NCBI GenBank assembly: GCA_007135745.1
Contig: SLIH01000122.1
Span: 1-9,065, forward strand
Source of the DNA: Halomonas sp.
GTDB lineage: Bacteria; Pseudomonadota; Gammaproteobacteria; Pseudomonadales; Oleiphilaceae
Direction: 5' to 3'
DNA: 9,065 nt
Shown: piece by piece, positions 1 to 5,877 of the stretch
Layout of the letters: every line of letters starts with the position of its first letter
How positions within the stretch are numbered: the first letter of the stretch is position 1
Position numbers and translations under genes: made by a program
Notes under the pieces: model-generated
What the model was told of the DNA's origin: nothing
The model's database searches: none
Seen by the model: only the letters and a program-made list of their open reading frames with translations

Positions 1-158
1 CGCGACCAGAGACAAAGACGCAGCGCGCCTTCCATGTTGGTCTTCAGCCACAGGCCCGCCGTGGCCAGACGATCAACGGTCAGCCCGAGCGCCCGAGCTT
101 CATCAGCAAGGAGGTATTCCACCCCCTTGGGGCAGGTTGCGAAGAGTGTCATTTCCAT
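1..158 (-). CDS. rlmL: RlmL (RlmKL), 23S rRNA guanine methyltransferase, N-terminal fragment
   Basis: The reverse strand from 158 to the window edge reads open for 52 codons, beginning MEMTLFATCPKGVEYLL and ending in LCLWS; the gene continues beyond base 1. The opening resembles the E. coli RlmL N-terminus (LFAS..RGLEELL, then a segment ending LMWSR), which leads into the THUMP RNA-binding domain. In the family, RlmL/RlmKL uses S-adenosylmethionine to methylate G2445 of 23S rRNA, and a fused second domain makes m7G2069; neither catalytic domain lies in the window. ATG at 158 and ATG at 152 are both in frame, and neither has a clear ribosome binding site, so the start is uncertain by two codons. 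The divergent neighbour is rmf, as in Pseudomonas, which supports the assignment. Confidence 0.85.
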   Translation of the reverse strand, partial: MEMTLFATCPKGVEYLLADEARALGLTVDRLATAGLWLKTNMEGALRLCLWS

Positions 159-212
159 GGAAGCGGACTATGCCCCGTCGTTGCGCCGGACACAAGACGA
201 TTATTGCTTCTT

Positions 213-240
213 ATAATAAAAACGCACGTTGGTATTTGAA
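213..240 (-). promoter_or_regulatory. Candidate sigma-70 promoter for rlmL
   Basis: On the minus strand, TTCAAA (235-240; 4 of 6 to TTGACA) and TATTAT (213-218; 5 of 6 to TATAAT) are separated by 16 bases. Transcription would begin near 205, about 50 bases before the rlmL start. The call rests on sequence match only. Confidence 0.35.
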
Positions 241-245
241 TTTAT

Positions 246-254
246 TGGTATACA
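246..254 (+). promoter_or_regulatory. Candidate extended -10 promoter for rmf
   Basis: TGGTATACA matches the extended -10 pattern TGnTATAAT with one difference in the hexamer. No -35 element sits at normal spacing; TTGGTA at 229-234 is too close at 14 bases. If used, transcription would start near 261 and give rmf a leader of about 218 bases. rmf is a stationary-phase gene in relatives, so a different sigma factor or activator could be involved. Weak call. Confidence 0.25.
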
Positions 255-301
255 AATTCGCCAATTTGCGCTTTACTGACAGATGACGCGTCAATAGAAG
301 C

Positions 302-319
302 GGGTCTCAATGAGGACCC
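302..319 (+). other. Hairpin in the rmf leader
   Basis: GGGTC (302-306) and GACCC (315-319) form a 5-base-pair stem that can gain two more inner pairs (TC/GA) across a one-base bulge. No T-run follows, so it does not look like a terminator. It would lie in the untranslated leader of rmf if transcription starts near 261. Confidence 0.35.
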
Positions 320-478
320 AAAGGCCTTGATAGGATCGATCTGTCCGCCGACGCCTCGTGGCGGTGCAGGGGGTGGTTTCACGCTGCTATTCCTCTGCAA
401 TCACTGCGAGTGCAACAGGAGATCTGCGGATACGTGCGCACGCTCATGACTGTCGTTAATCACATGAGGTGGATAAGC

Positions 479-691
479 ATGAAGAGACAGAAACGAGACA
501 TGTCAGCTCGCGCCTACAAAAAAGGCTATATGGCGGGACTTTCAGGTAGATCAAAGGATTCCTGCCCGCTGGATAAACCGCATACGCGACAGGAATGGCT
601 CAACGGGTGGCGCGAAGGCCGCGAAGACAACTGGAGCGGCCTGACTAATGGAGTCTCCGCAATACATAAATTACCGAATGTGACAGCGTGA
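479..691 (+). CDS. rmf: Ribosome modulation factor (Rmf)
   Basis: This 70-residue basic protein starts MKRQKRDMSARAYKKGY and contains the family signatures AGLSGRSKDSCP (residues 19-30) and WLNGWREGREDNW (residues 41-53). E. coli Rmf has 55 residues; the longer tail ending in GLTNGVSAIHKL is typical of pseudomonad Rmf. In the family, Rmf binds the 30S subunit near the anti-Shine-Dalgarno end of 16S rRNA and drives pairing of 70S ribosomes into inactive 100S dimers in stationary phase. The ATG at 479 is preceded by a strong ribosome binding site, GAGGTGG at 466-472, with 6 bases between; this and homology decide the start over the in-frame GTG at 410. The gene stands alone between divergent rlmL and convergent pyrD. 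Confidence 0.96.
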   Translation: MKRQKRDMSARAYKKGYMAGLSGRSKDSCPLDKPHTRQEWLNGWREGREDNWSGLTNGVSAIHKLPNVTA

Positions 692-696
692 ACCGA

Positions 697-710
697 CCGC
701 CGTGAGGCGG
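697..710 (+). other. GNRA-capped hairpin just after rmf
   Basis: CCGCC (697-701) and GGCGG (706-710) enclose the loop GTGA, a GNRA tetraloop in RNA, starting 6 bases after the rmf stop codon. No T-run follows. It is more likely to protect the 3' end of the rmf mRNA than to terminate transcription; this is inference from the fold alone. Confidence 0.4.
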
Positions 711-756
711 CCAGACATTAAGTAGAAAACAGGTAAAGCAAGTAGCCTGAGAGCTG

Positions 757-779
757 AAAAAAGGGTCCACCCGACCCTT
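757..779 (-). terminator. Rho-independent terminator of pyrD
   Basis: Read on the minus strand, AAGGGTC (773-779) and GACCCTT (761-767) form a 7-base-pair stem around a 5-base loop, followed by a run that gives six T in a row (757-762). It lies about 60 bases after the pyrD stop codon. On the plus strand the same hairpin is preceded by A's and lacks a T-run, so it should act mainly on pyrD transcripts. Confidence 0.7.
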
Positions 780-809
780 CCAAAAATCGGCAAATCGCTA
801 CGAAAAGAG

Positions 810-828
810 AGGGGACCACTCGTCCCCT
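810..828. other. Hairpin between the rmf and pyrD terminators
   Basis: AGGGGAC (810-816) and GTCCCCT (822-828) form a 7-base-pair stem with loop CACTC. Its right arm overlaps a second perfect palindrome, CCCCTGCAGGGG (824-835), which in turn overlaps the stem at 832-852. The palindrome can therefore form only if the flanking hairpins open. Confidence 0.4.
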
Positions 829-831
829 GCA

Positions 832-860
832 GGGGCCCGCTCAGCGGGCCCCTTTACTTT
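832..860 (+). terminator. Rho-independent terminator of rmf, overlapping the end of pyrD
   Basis: GGGGCCCGC (832-840) and GCGGGCCCC (844-852) form a perfect 9-base-pair stem with a 3-base loop, followed on the plus strand by TTTACTTT. The loop TCA (841-843) is the complement of the pyrD stop codon TGA, so the right arm and tail lie inside pyrD coding sequence. It is the best terminator for rmf, giving a 3' untranslated region of about 160 bases. On the minus strand no T-run follows it. Confidence 0.6.
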
Positions 861-1878
861 GTGCCTCAGCCACCGCACGAGCCACCTCGGGAACAAGTTC
901 CGGCCCCCGATAGATAAGCCCTGTATAGAGCTGTACCAGCGAAGCACCCGCCTCAATCTTTGCAGCAGCACTGGCGCCGTCTGTTATCCCGCCCACGCCG
1001 ATGATTGGCAGCCTGCCAGCAAGCGCATCACTGAACGCGGCGATAACCTGTGTGGAACGCTCTGCCAGGGGGCGACCACTCAAGCCTCCGGCTTCATCAC
1101 TGAGGCGATCCCGTGCCACGGCGGAGCGGTCCAGTGTTGTGTTAGTGGCAATGACACCGTCAAGGCCGCTATCGAGCAGCGACTGTGCCATAAACCGGAT
1201 CGCCCGGTCGTCCATATCCGGTGCCACCTTCACCGCCACGGGCACGTAGTGTCCGCGCTCGCGATGAAGTGATTCCTGCCTCGCCTTCAACTGCTCAAGC
1301 AACCGTCGAAGCGCATCGCCTTCCTGTAGATCCCGCAGGCCGGGGGTATTCGGAGACGACACGTTCACGGCAATATAATCCGCCAAACCCCAGACCCGCT
1401 CCATGCCCATGAGGTAATCCGTCGCGGCTTCCGCAACCGGTGTATCCAGGTTTTTGCCTATGTTTATACCCAGAATGCCCTGGTACCGACTGCGTCGGAC
1501 ATTGGACATGAGTGCGGCCAGGCCGTGGTTATTAAACCCCATGCGATTAATGATGGCTTCATAATCGGGCAGGCGGAACAGCCGGGGTTTGGGGTTCCCC
1601 GGTTGCGGTCTTGGCGTTACCGTACCGATCTCAATAAACCCAAAGCCCAATTGCCCCAGTGGGTCGGTATAGGCACCGTTCTTATCAAGTCCGGCAGCCA
1701 ACCCAACCGGATTGGGGAAGCGCAACCCCATCACCTCTACAGGCTGCTCATGAGGAACATTCGTCAGCCGGCTCACGAGCCCCAACCGATCGGCCAGCCG
1801 CGCCGACTCCAATGCCAGATGGTGCGCTGATTCAGGTGGCAGTCTGAACAACAGCGCGCGTATCAGTGAATAATTCAT
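841..1878 (-). CDS. pyrD: Dihydroorotate dehydrogenase (quinone), class 2
   Basis: PyrD oxidises dihydroorotate to orotate in de novo pyrimidine synthesis and passes electrons through FMN to membrane quinones. The 345-residue protein has the class 2 N-terminal helical extension (residues 1-40, MNYSLIRALLFRLPPESAH) used for membrane and quinone contact. Then come GLAAGLDKNG (59-68), the FMN/substrate segment NRMGFNNHG (111-119), GINIGKN (137-143) and NVSSPNTPG (172-180), where Ser175 is the expected class 2 catalytic base. Further FMN contacts are VKVAPD (216-221), ATNTT (244-248), GVGGI (294-298) and YTGLIY (318-323). Length and motifs match intact family members. ATG at 1878 has a G-run (1885-1890) 6 bases upstream as a modest ribosome binding site. 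It is transcribed toward rmf and shares a convergent hairpin region with it. Confidence 0.98.
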   Translation of the reverse strand: MNYSLIRALLFRLPPESAHHLALESARLADRLGLVSRLTNVPHEQPVEVMGLRFPNPVGLAAGLDKNGAYTDPLGQLGFGFIEIGTVTPRPQPGNPKPRLFRLPDYEAIINRMGFNNHGLAALMSNVRRSRYQGILGINIGKNLDTPVAEAATDYLMGMERVWGLADYIAVNVSSPNTPGLRDLQEGDALRRLLEQLKARQESLHRERGHYVPVAVKVAPDMDDRAIRFMAQSLLDSGLDGVIATNTTLDRSAVARDRLSDEAGGLSGRPLAERSTQVIAAFSDALAGRLPIIGVGGITDGASAAAKIEAGASLVQLYTGLIYRGPELVPEVARAVAEAQSKGAR

Positions 1879-1895
1879 CGCTGACCCCCCGGAGC

Positions 1896-1923
1896 CAGGA
1901 GTCCATGAGCTTCTCGACTCCTG
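1896..1923 (-). promoter_or_regulatory. Hairpin at the 5' end of the pyrD leader
   Basis: CAGGAGTC (1896-1903) and GACTCCTG (1916-1923) form an 8-base-pair stem around 12 bases that can add a small inner GAG/CTC pairing. It ends 17 bases before the pyrD ATG and would begin within a few bases of the predicted transcript start. In enteric bacteria, pyrC and pyrD are controlled by a leader hairpin at the 5' end combined with nucleotide-sensitive start-site choice. Here the stem does not include the ribosome binding site, so equivalence is unproven. Confidence 0.4.
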
Positions 1924-1934
1924 AAAAAAGAGGG

Positions 1935-1963
1935 AGTATATCGCAAGAATGGCCCCGATTCAG
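1935..1963 (-). promoter_or_regulatory. Candidate pyrD promoter
   Basis: On the minus strand TATACT (1935-1940; 5 of 6 to consensus) lies 17 bases after a poor -35, CTGAAT (1958-1963; 3 of 6). The initially transcribed bases would be CCCTC followed by six T, then the leader hairpin. The C/T-rich start is the kind of sequence at which pyrimidine nucleotides can affect initiation. Confidence 0.4.
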
Positions 1964-2366
1964 GACGGATTCCAGATGCCACGCACCGGGAAACATTCTG
2001 AAACCCGCCTTTTTACACTGCGGCAACACCCCGAATGAAAACCGCTTCAGCTTTTCCACCGTTTCTGTGGAAAAAATTGTTGATATTTTTGTGGCAACCT
2101 CCCCAAACCCTTGAATGAGGCCCCCTTATACAGATTGATTACTTTTTGTACACCCTGTTTTTTCTTTTATAAACAGAGTGTTATGCCTTTCTTGTTGAGG
2201 TTTTCAATAGCTTAACAGGATTTAACACAGCTAAATCGCTGACACCTTCGTTGTGCATAAACAATAATCGAAAGCATCTCATCCAGATTAACAGGCACCG
2301 TTCATCCACGTTCGTTGTATTAACAGACGGTTACGCTATCCACGTCATTTTACGGCCTCATTACCT

Positions 2367-2384
2367 TACCAATGATCATTGGTA
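2367..2384. promoter_or_regulatory. Perfect 18-base palindrome, candidate operator
   Basis: TACCAATGATCATTGGTA is a perfect dyad whose right end is 3 bases before the candidate -35 hexamer at 2388. This position and symmetry fit a binding site for a dimeric regulator of the downstream transporter gene. It does not match the Zur or Fur consensus as I know them, so the regulator is unknown. Confidence 0.5.
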
Positions 2385-2387
2385 GTA

Positions 2388-2415
2388 TTGCCAGAAACAA
2401 CTTCTGAGGTATCCT
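2388..2415 (+). promoter_or_regulatory. Candidate promoter of the cation transporter gene
   Basis: TTGCCA (2388-2393; 5 of 6 to TTGACA) and TATCCT (2410-2415; 4 of 6 to TATAAT) are 16 bases apart. Transcription would begin near 2422, giving a leader of about 47 bases. Two different palindromes flank it directly. Confidence 0.4.
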
Positions 2416-2423
2416 GTGCTGGC

Positions 2424-2440
2424 GTAGTGCGACGCACTAC
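2424..2440. promoter_or_regulatory. 17-base palindrome at the predicted transcript start
   Basis: GTAGTGCG (2424-2431) and CGCACTAC (2433-2440) are perfect inverted arms around a single A. The site starts at about +2 of the predicted transcript, where a bound repressor would block initiation; as RNA it could also form a small hairpin ahead of the ribosome binding site at 2460-2463. Confidence 0.45.
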
Positions 2441-2468
2441 ACTGGCTGTATCCGATCGCGGAGCATGA

Positions 2469-3653
2469 ATGAACAGGCCCGACCACACAATCACCCGCCA
2501 ACCCAAACAGGAACTCCGGGCCGCGCGCAAGGTCACCCTCATCGGCCTCGTGCTTGATGCGCTGCTGGGTATTTCCAAGGTTATTGTCGGTTTCCTCTAT
2601 AACTCCTACGCCTTGATAGCGGACGGCATACACTCTTTCTCAGACGTGGCCTCGGACATCATGGTGCTGGTTCTCTTCCGGATCTCCCGGGAAGAGCCGG
2701 ACGAGGATCATCCCTACGGCCATGAACGGTTTGAAACGCTGGGTGCGGTGATACTGGGCAGTGTACTGATTGCCGTGGCCGGCGCCCTGGCCTGGGAGAG
2801 TGTGCAGCGCGTCTGGCAGGAAGTATTGCAGCTTCCGGGCTGGCCGGTTCTGGTGGTGGCAACAGCGGCCGTTCTGAGCAAGGAATGGATCTACCACTAC
2901 ACCATGCGGGTGGGACGCCAGATTCGCTCCGATCTTCTGGTGGCCAACGCCTGGCACAGCCGCACTGACGCCTTCTCCTCCATCATTGTGTTGCTTGGCG
3001 CTTCCGGTGCCATGATGGGCTTTCCATGGCTCGACGCCGTCGCCGCCTGCATCATTGCACTGATCGTCGCCAACATCGGCTGGCACCTGGCCTGGGATAA
3101 CGTCAAGGAGCTGGTGGACACGGCGATGCCACTGGAGAAACAGCGACTGCTCACCCGCGTGGCCAATGAGACCGAGGGCGTCAAGGCCGTCAACCGCATC
3201 AAGAGCCGCCGCATGGGATCCGATTTCCTGCTGGATATCCATTTGCAGGTCGACCCCAGGGTCAGCGTTTCAGAGGGCCACGAAATCGGTGTGCGCGCCG
3301 AACACCGCATACTGGACGCCGTGCCTGAAGTCCGAGAGGTGACGTTCCATATCGACGCGGAAGCCGAGGCGCAACAGGAAGCGGTTCATGCAACCACCCT
3401 GCCCTCCAGAAGCGACGTCTCCGATGCCCTTCGGGAACGCTGGGGCGATCTGATCGACTTCAAGCGTGCCTGGGCACCCAGACTGCACTACCTGTCCGAT
3501 CAGGTGTCCGTGGAACTCTACCTGGAAAGCCGAGACGTGGTAAGCCAGGAAAACCGCGACGACCGCTGCTGCCTCACGCGCCAGCTGGCCGACAAGGCCA
3601 GCGACCTACCCTGGCTTGGGAAAATCCGTATCTGGTATGCGGATGAGTGTTGA
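2469..3653 (+). CDS. Cation diffusion facilitator transporter, probable Zn2+/divalent metal exporter with extended C-terminus
   Basis: The family exports divalent metals from the cytoplasm by proton antiport. The 394-residue protein has about six membrane segments (roughly 22-44, 47-70, 93-115, 125-145, 168-187, 189-209). The transport site reads HSFSD (55-59) and HSRTD (163-167). That H-D-H-D set is typical of Zn-selective members, whereas E. coli FieF/YiiP has D-D-H-D. D78, H81 and H85 match the loop site of YiiP; H258, H271, H294 and D296 match its cytoplasmic dimer site. YiiP-like proteins are near 300 residues; here about 85 residues (310-394) follow the dimer domain and may be a degenerate second copy of it. 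ATG at 2469 has GGAG at 2460-2463, 5 bases upstream; a nearby ATG at 2465 is out of frame. Metal preference is inferred. Confidence 0.9.
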   Translation: MNRPDHTITRQPKQELRAARKVTLIGLVLDALLGISKVIVGFLYNSYALIADGIHSFSDVASDIMVLVLFRISREEPDEDHPYGHERFETLGAVILGSVLIAVAGALAWESVQRVWQEVLQLPGWPVLVVATAAVLSKEWIYHYTMRVGRQIRSDLLVANAWHSRTDAFSSIIVLLGASGAMMGFPWLDAVAACIIALIVANIGWHLAWDNVKELVDTAMPLEKQRLLTRVANETEGVKAVNRIKSRRMGSDFLLDIHLQVDPRVSVSEGHEIGVRAEHRILDAVPEVREVTFHIDAEAEAQQEAVHATTLPSRSDVSDALRERWGDLIDFKRAWAPRLHYLSDQVSVELYLESRDVVSQENRDDRCCLTRQLADKASDLPWLGKIRIWYADEC

Positions 3654-3657
3654 CGCA

Positions 3658-5679
3658 TCACCCAAATCGTAGGGTAGCTTCCTTCAGGGCGGCGATTTCA
3701 TCGCGGATACGGGCGGCTTTCTCGAATTCCAGATTGGAGGCTGCCTGGTACATCTCGTCCTCCAACCGCGAGATATCCTTCATCATCTGATCCGCATCCT
3801 TGCCCTTGACCTCAACGCGGTAATCCTCGACTTTCTCGGCCACCTTCTTCTCGCCACGGCGGCGCTGGACGTAGGCGCCTTCCATGATGTCCGCCACTTT
3901 CTTCTCCAGCCCCTTGGGCGTAATGCCATGGGCCTCGTTATGGGCGATCTGGCGACTGCGACGGCGCTCGGTCTCGTCAATGGCGCGCTGCATGGAACCA
4001 GTGACTTTGTCCGCATAGAGTATGGCCTTGCCGTGAACGTTCCGGGCCGCCCGGCCCATGGTCTGAATCAGGGAACGATCAGAGCGGAGGAAGCCTTCCT
4101 TGTCGGCATCCAGTATGGCCACCAGGGACACCTCCGGCATATCCAGGCCTTCCCGCAGCAGGTTAATGCCCACGAGAACATCAAACTCCCCTCGCCTCAG
4201 ATCGCGCACGATCTCCACCCGTTCCACGGTATCGATATCGGAGTGCAGGTAGCGCACACGCACCCGGTGTTCATCCAGAAAATCTGTCAGGTCCTCGGCC
4301 ATTCGCTTGGTAAGGGTCGTGACCAGTACCCGCTCCCGAGCCTCGACCCGCAGGCGAATCTCCGACAGCAGATCGTCTACCTGGGTGGTTGCCGGACGAA
4401 CATCAATTTCCGGGTCAATCAGGCCGGTGGGGCGGACCACCTGTTCGGCAATCTGCGCGGAATGGCGCTTCTCATAGTCCGCCGGAGTGGCTGAAACAAA
4501 GATCATCTGAGGCGCAATCCGCTCCCATTCATCGAAACGCATGGGCCGGTTATCCAGCGCCGAGGGCAACCGGAAACCATACTCCACCAGGGTTTCCTTG
4601 CGCGAGCGGTCGCCCCGGTACATACCGCCAATCTGGGGAATGGTGACATGGGACTCGTCGATCATCAGCAACGCGTTGTCCGGCAGATAATCGAAGAGAG
4701 TCGGCGGTGCTTCCCCGGGACGGCGCCCGGACAGATAACGGGAGTAGTTCTCGATGCCGTTACAGTAGCCAAGCTCCAGCATCATTTCCATGTCATAACG
4801 GGTACGCTCCTCCAGGCGCTGGGCCTCCAGCAGCTTGTTGTTGTCCCGCAATTCCTTCAGGCGCTCATCCAGTTCCATCTTGATGTTGTCCACGGCATTG
4901 AGGATCTTCTCCCGCGGCGTGACATAGTGGGTTTTGGGATAGATGGTCACCCGGGGCACGCGCTGGATCACCTCGCCGGTCAGTGGATCAAACCAGCTCA
5001 GGTTCTCCACCTCGTCGTCGAACAGCTCCACCCGCACCGCCTGGTCTTCCGACTCGGCGGGGAAGATGTCGATCACATCGCCACGAACACGGTAATTACC
5101 CCGGTGCAGCTCGGTATCGTTGCGGGTGTACTGCAGTTCCGCCAGCCGACGGAGCATGTCCCGCTGGTCAATATGATCACCGCGATCCAGGTGGAGGATC
5201 ATGCGCAGATAGGATTGCGGATCCCCCAGGCCGTATATGGAGGATACGGTCGCAACGATGATGGCGTCCGGACGCTCAAGAAGCGCCTTGGTGGCGGACA
5301 GGCGCATCTGCTCGATGTGCTCGTTGACCGAGGCATCCTTCTCGATAAAGGTATCCGAGGACGGCACATAGGCCTCGGGCTGGTAGTAGTCGTAATAGGA
5401 GACGAAATACTCCACCGCATTGTCCGGGAAAAAGTCCCGGAACTCGCCATAGAGTTGGGCGGCCAGCGTCTTGTTGTGCGCCATGATGATGGTCGGCCGC
5501 TGGACCTGCTCGATCACCTTGGCCATGGTGAAGGTCTTGCCCGAGCCGGTCACACCAAGAAGCGTCTGATGCATGAGGCCATCGTTGATGCCCTCCACCA
5601 GAGTCTCGATGGCCTGCGGCTGGTCACCCGCGGGTTCAAAATCCGACGCCACGCGGAAACTGTATTCATCTCGTACCAT
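3658..5679 (-). CDS. uvrB: Excinuclease ABC subunit B (UvrB)
   Basis: UvrB is the damage-verifying, ATP-driven subunit of nucleotide excision repair: UvrA loads it on DNA and it then recruits UvrC. The 673-residue protein is full length for the family. Visible parts are Walker A GVTGSGKT (42-49), the DNA-clamping beta-hairpin with [11 protein letters not shown] (96-106), the helicase motif II IDESH (340-344), motif III VSATP (395-399), motif [11 protein letters not shown] (539-547) and the C-terminal UVR domain (about 628-663, [12 protein letters not shown]), which contacts UvrC. ATG at 5679 is the only sensible start; an in-frame stop lies just upstream, and the nearest Shine-Dalgarno-like sequence GAGAGGTG (5691-5698) is about 11 bases away, longer than usual. 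It ends 4 bases from the oppositely oriented transporter gene. No LexA-type box is visible upstream. Confidence 0.99.
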   Translation of the reverse strand: MVRDEYSFRVASDFEPAGDQPQAIETLVEGINDGLMHQTLLGVTGSGKTFTMAKVIEQVQRPTIIMAHNKTLAAQLYGEFRDFFPDNAVEYFVSYYDYYQPEAYVPSSDTFIEKDASVNEHIEQMRLSATKALLERPDAIIVATVSSIYGLGDPQSYLRMILHLDRGDHIDQRDMLRRLAELQYTRNDTELHRGNYRVRGDVIDIFPAESEDQAVRVELFDDEVENLSWFDPLTGEVIQRVPRVTIYPKTHYVTPREKILNAVDNIKMELDERLKELRDNNKLLEAQRLEERTRYDMEMMLELGYCNGIENYSRYLSGRRPGEAPPTLFDYLPDNALLMIDESHVTIPQIGGMYRGDRSRKETLVEYGFRLPSALDNRPMRFDEWERIAPQMIFVSATPADYEKRHSAQIAEQVVRPTGLIDPEIDVRPATTQVDDLLSEIRLRVEARERVLVTTLTKRMAEDLTDFLDEHRVRVRYLHSDIDTVERVEIVRDLRRGEFDVLVGINLLREGLDMPEVSLVAILDADKEGFLRSDRSLIQTMGRAARNVHGKAILYADKVTGSMQRAIDETERRRSRQIAHNEAHGITPKGLEKKVADIMEGAYVQRRRGEKKVAEKVEDYRVEVKGKDADQMMKDISRLEDEMYQAASNLEFEKAARIRDEIAALKEATLRFG

Positions 5680-5742
5680 AACCGCTATAACACCTCTCGG
5701 TTTCAGACCAGCTCATTGAGCCCGATTCACTGCGAAGACGGC

Positions 5743-5771
5743 TTTACACTTCCCTGCCCGGTGCAATCCAA
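5743..5771 (-). promoter_or_regulatory. Candidate uvrB promoter
   Basis: On the minus strand TTGGAT (5766-5771; 3 of 6) and TGTAAA (5743-5748; 4 of 6) lie 17 bases apart, which would give a leader of about 57 bases. The match is weak and is offered only because nothing better is seen in the 198-base spacer. Confidence 0.22.
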
Positions 5772-5812
5772 AGCTTGAAAACAGGATACGACAAGCGCAA
5801 AACCATCGATCA

Positions 5813-5821
5813 TGGTAACAT
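5813..5821 (+). promoter_or_regulatory. Candidate extended -10 for the aminotransferase gene
   Basis: TGGTAACAT fits TGnTATAAT with two differences in the hexamer, and no -35 is visible at the right spacing. It overlaps a 5-base-arm dyad, ACCAT (5802-5806) and ATGGT (5812-5816). The predicted start near 5828 would leave a leader of about 50 bases. Confidence 0.2.
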
Positions 5822-5864
5822 GGCGCCCTACGCTTTCCGCACAAACCGTAAGAGTCGCCTGACT

Positions 5865-5870
5865 AAGGAG
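5865..5870 (+). promoter_or_regulatory. Ribosome binding site that fixes a TTG start
   Basis: AAGGAG lies 7 bases before TTG at 5878. No ATG or GTG lies at a suitable place and the residues after the TTG match the start of the family, so this site decides the start codon. Confidence 0.75.
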
Positions 5871-5877
5871 CATCAGT

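Larger units (their letters stand above)
159..478. other. Divergent intergenic region between rlmL and rmf
   Basis: These 320 bases hold no convincing gene. The left third (about 200-270) is AT-rich and carries promoter-like sequences for both directions. The rest probably forms the rmf leader. It includes a perfect 10-base palindrome TGACGCGTCA at 284-293 and a hairpin at 302-319. An in-frame GTG at 410 would lengthen Rmf by 23 residues, but those residues do not resemble the family, so I treat 410-478 as untranslated leader. Confidence 0.6.
1879..2468. other. AT-rich divergent intergenic region between pyrD and the transporter gene
   Basis: I see no gene in these 590 bases. About 2040-2350 is clearly richer in A+T than the surrounding genes. 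It contains a hairpin at 2052-2074 (TTTTCCAC and GTGGAAAA around 7 bases), a possible plus-strand promoter TTGTAC-16-TATAAA (2146-2173), and repeated TTAACAG motifs (2212-2218, 2288-2294, 2320-2326, with a relative TTAACACAG at 2222-2230). The pyrD promoter and leader occupy the left end and the transporter promoter the right end. An unannotated small RNA is possible but nothing in the sequence proves it. Confidence 0.5.

Noticed and set aside
410..478. Upstream GTG start adding 23 residues to Rmf
   Set aside because: The strong ribosome binding site at 466-472 and the family's MKRQKRD start both point to ATG 479, and the added residues resemble no Rmf.
1832..2059. 75-codon minus-strand reading frame overlapping the start of pyrD
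   Set aside because: It runs through the pyrD promoter and leader hairpin, has no recognisable domain, and overlaps pyrD coding sequence in another frame.
2052..2345. DnaA-box-like sequences (TGTGGAAAA at 2066, CTATCCACG at 2337) in an AT-rich region, suggesting an origin
   Set aside because: Each has one or more mismatches to TTATCCACA, they are few and scattered, and no dnaA, gidA or other origin genes are nearby.
3584..3602. Hairpin GCTGGCC/GGCCAGC near the end of the transporter gene as a terminator
   Set aside because: It lies inside coding sequence and has no T-run on either strand.
4648..5778. 376-codon open frame on the plus strand opposite uvrB
   Set aside because: It is antisense to a complete, clearly conserved uvrB; long shadow frames are common in GC-biased genes, and its sequence has no family features.
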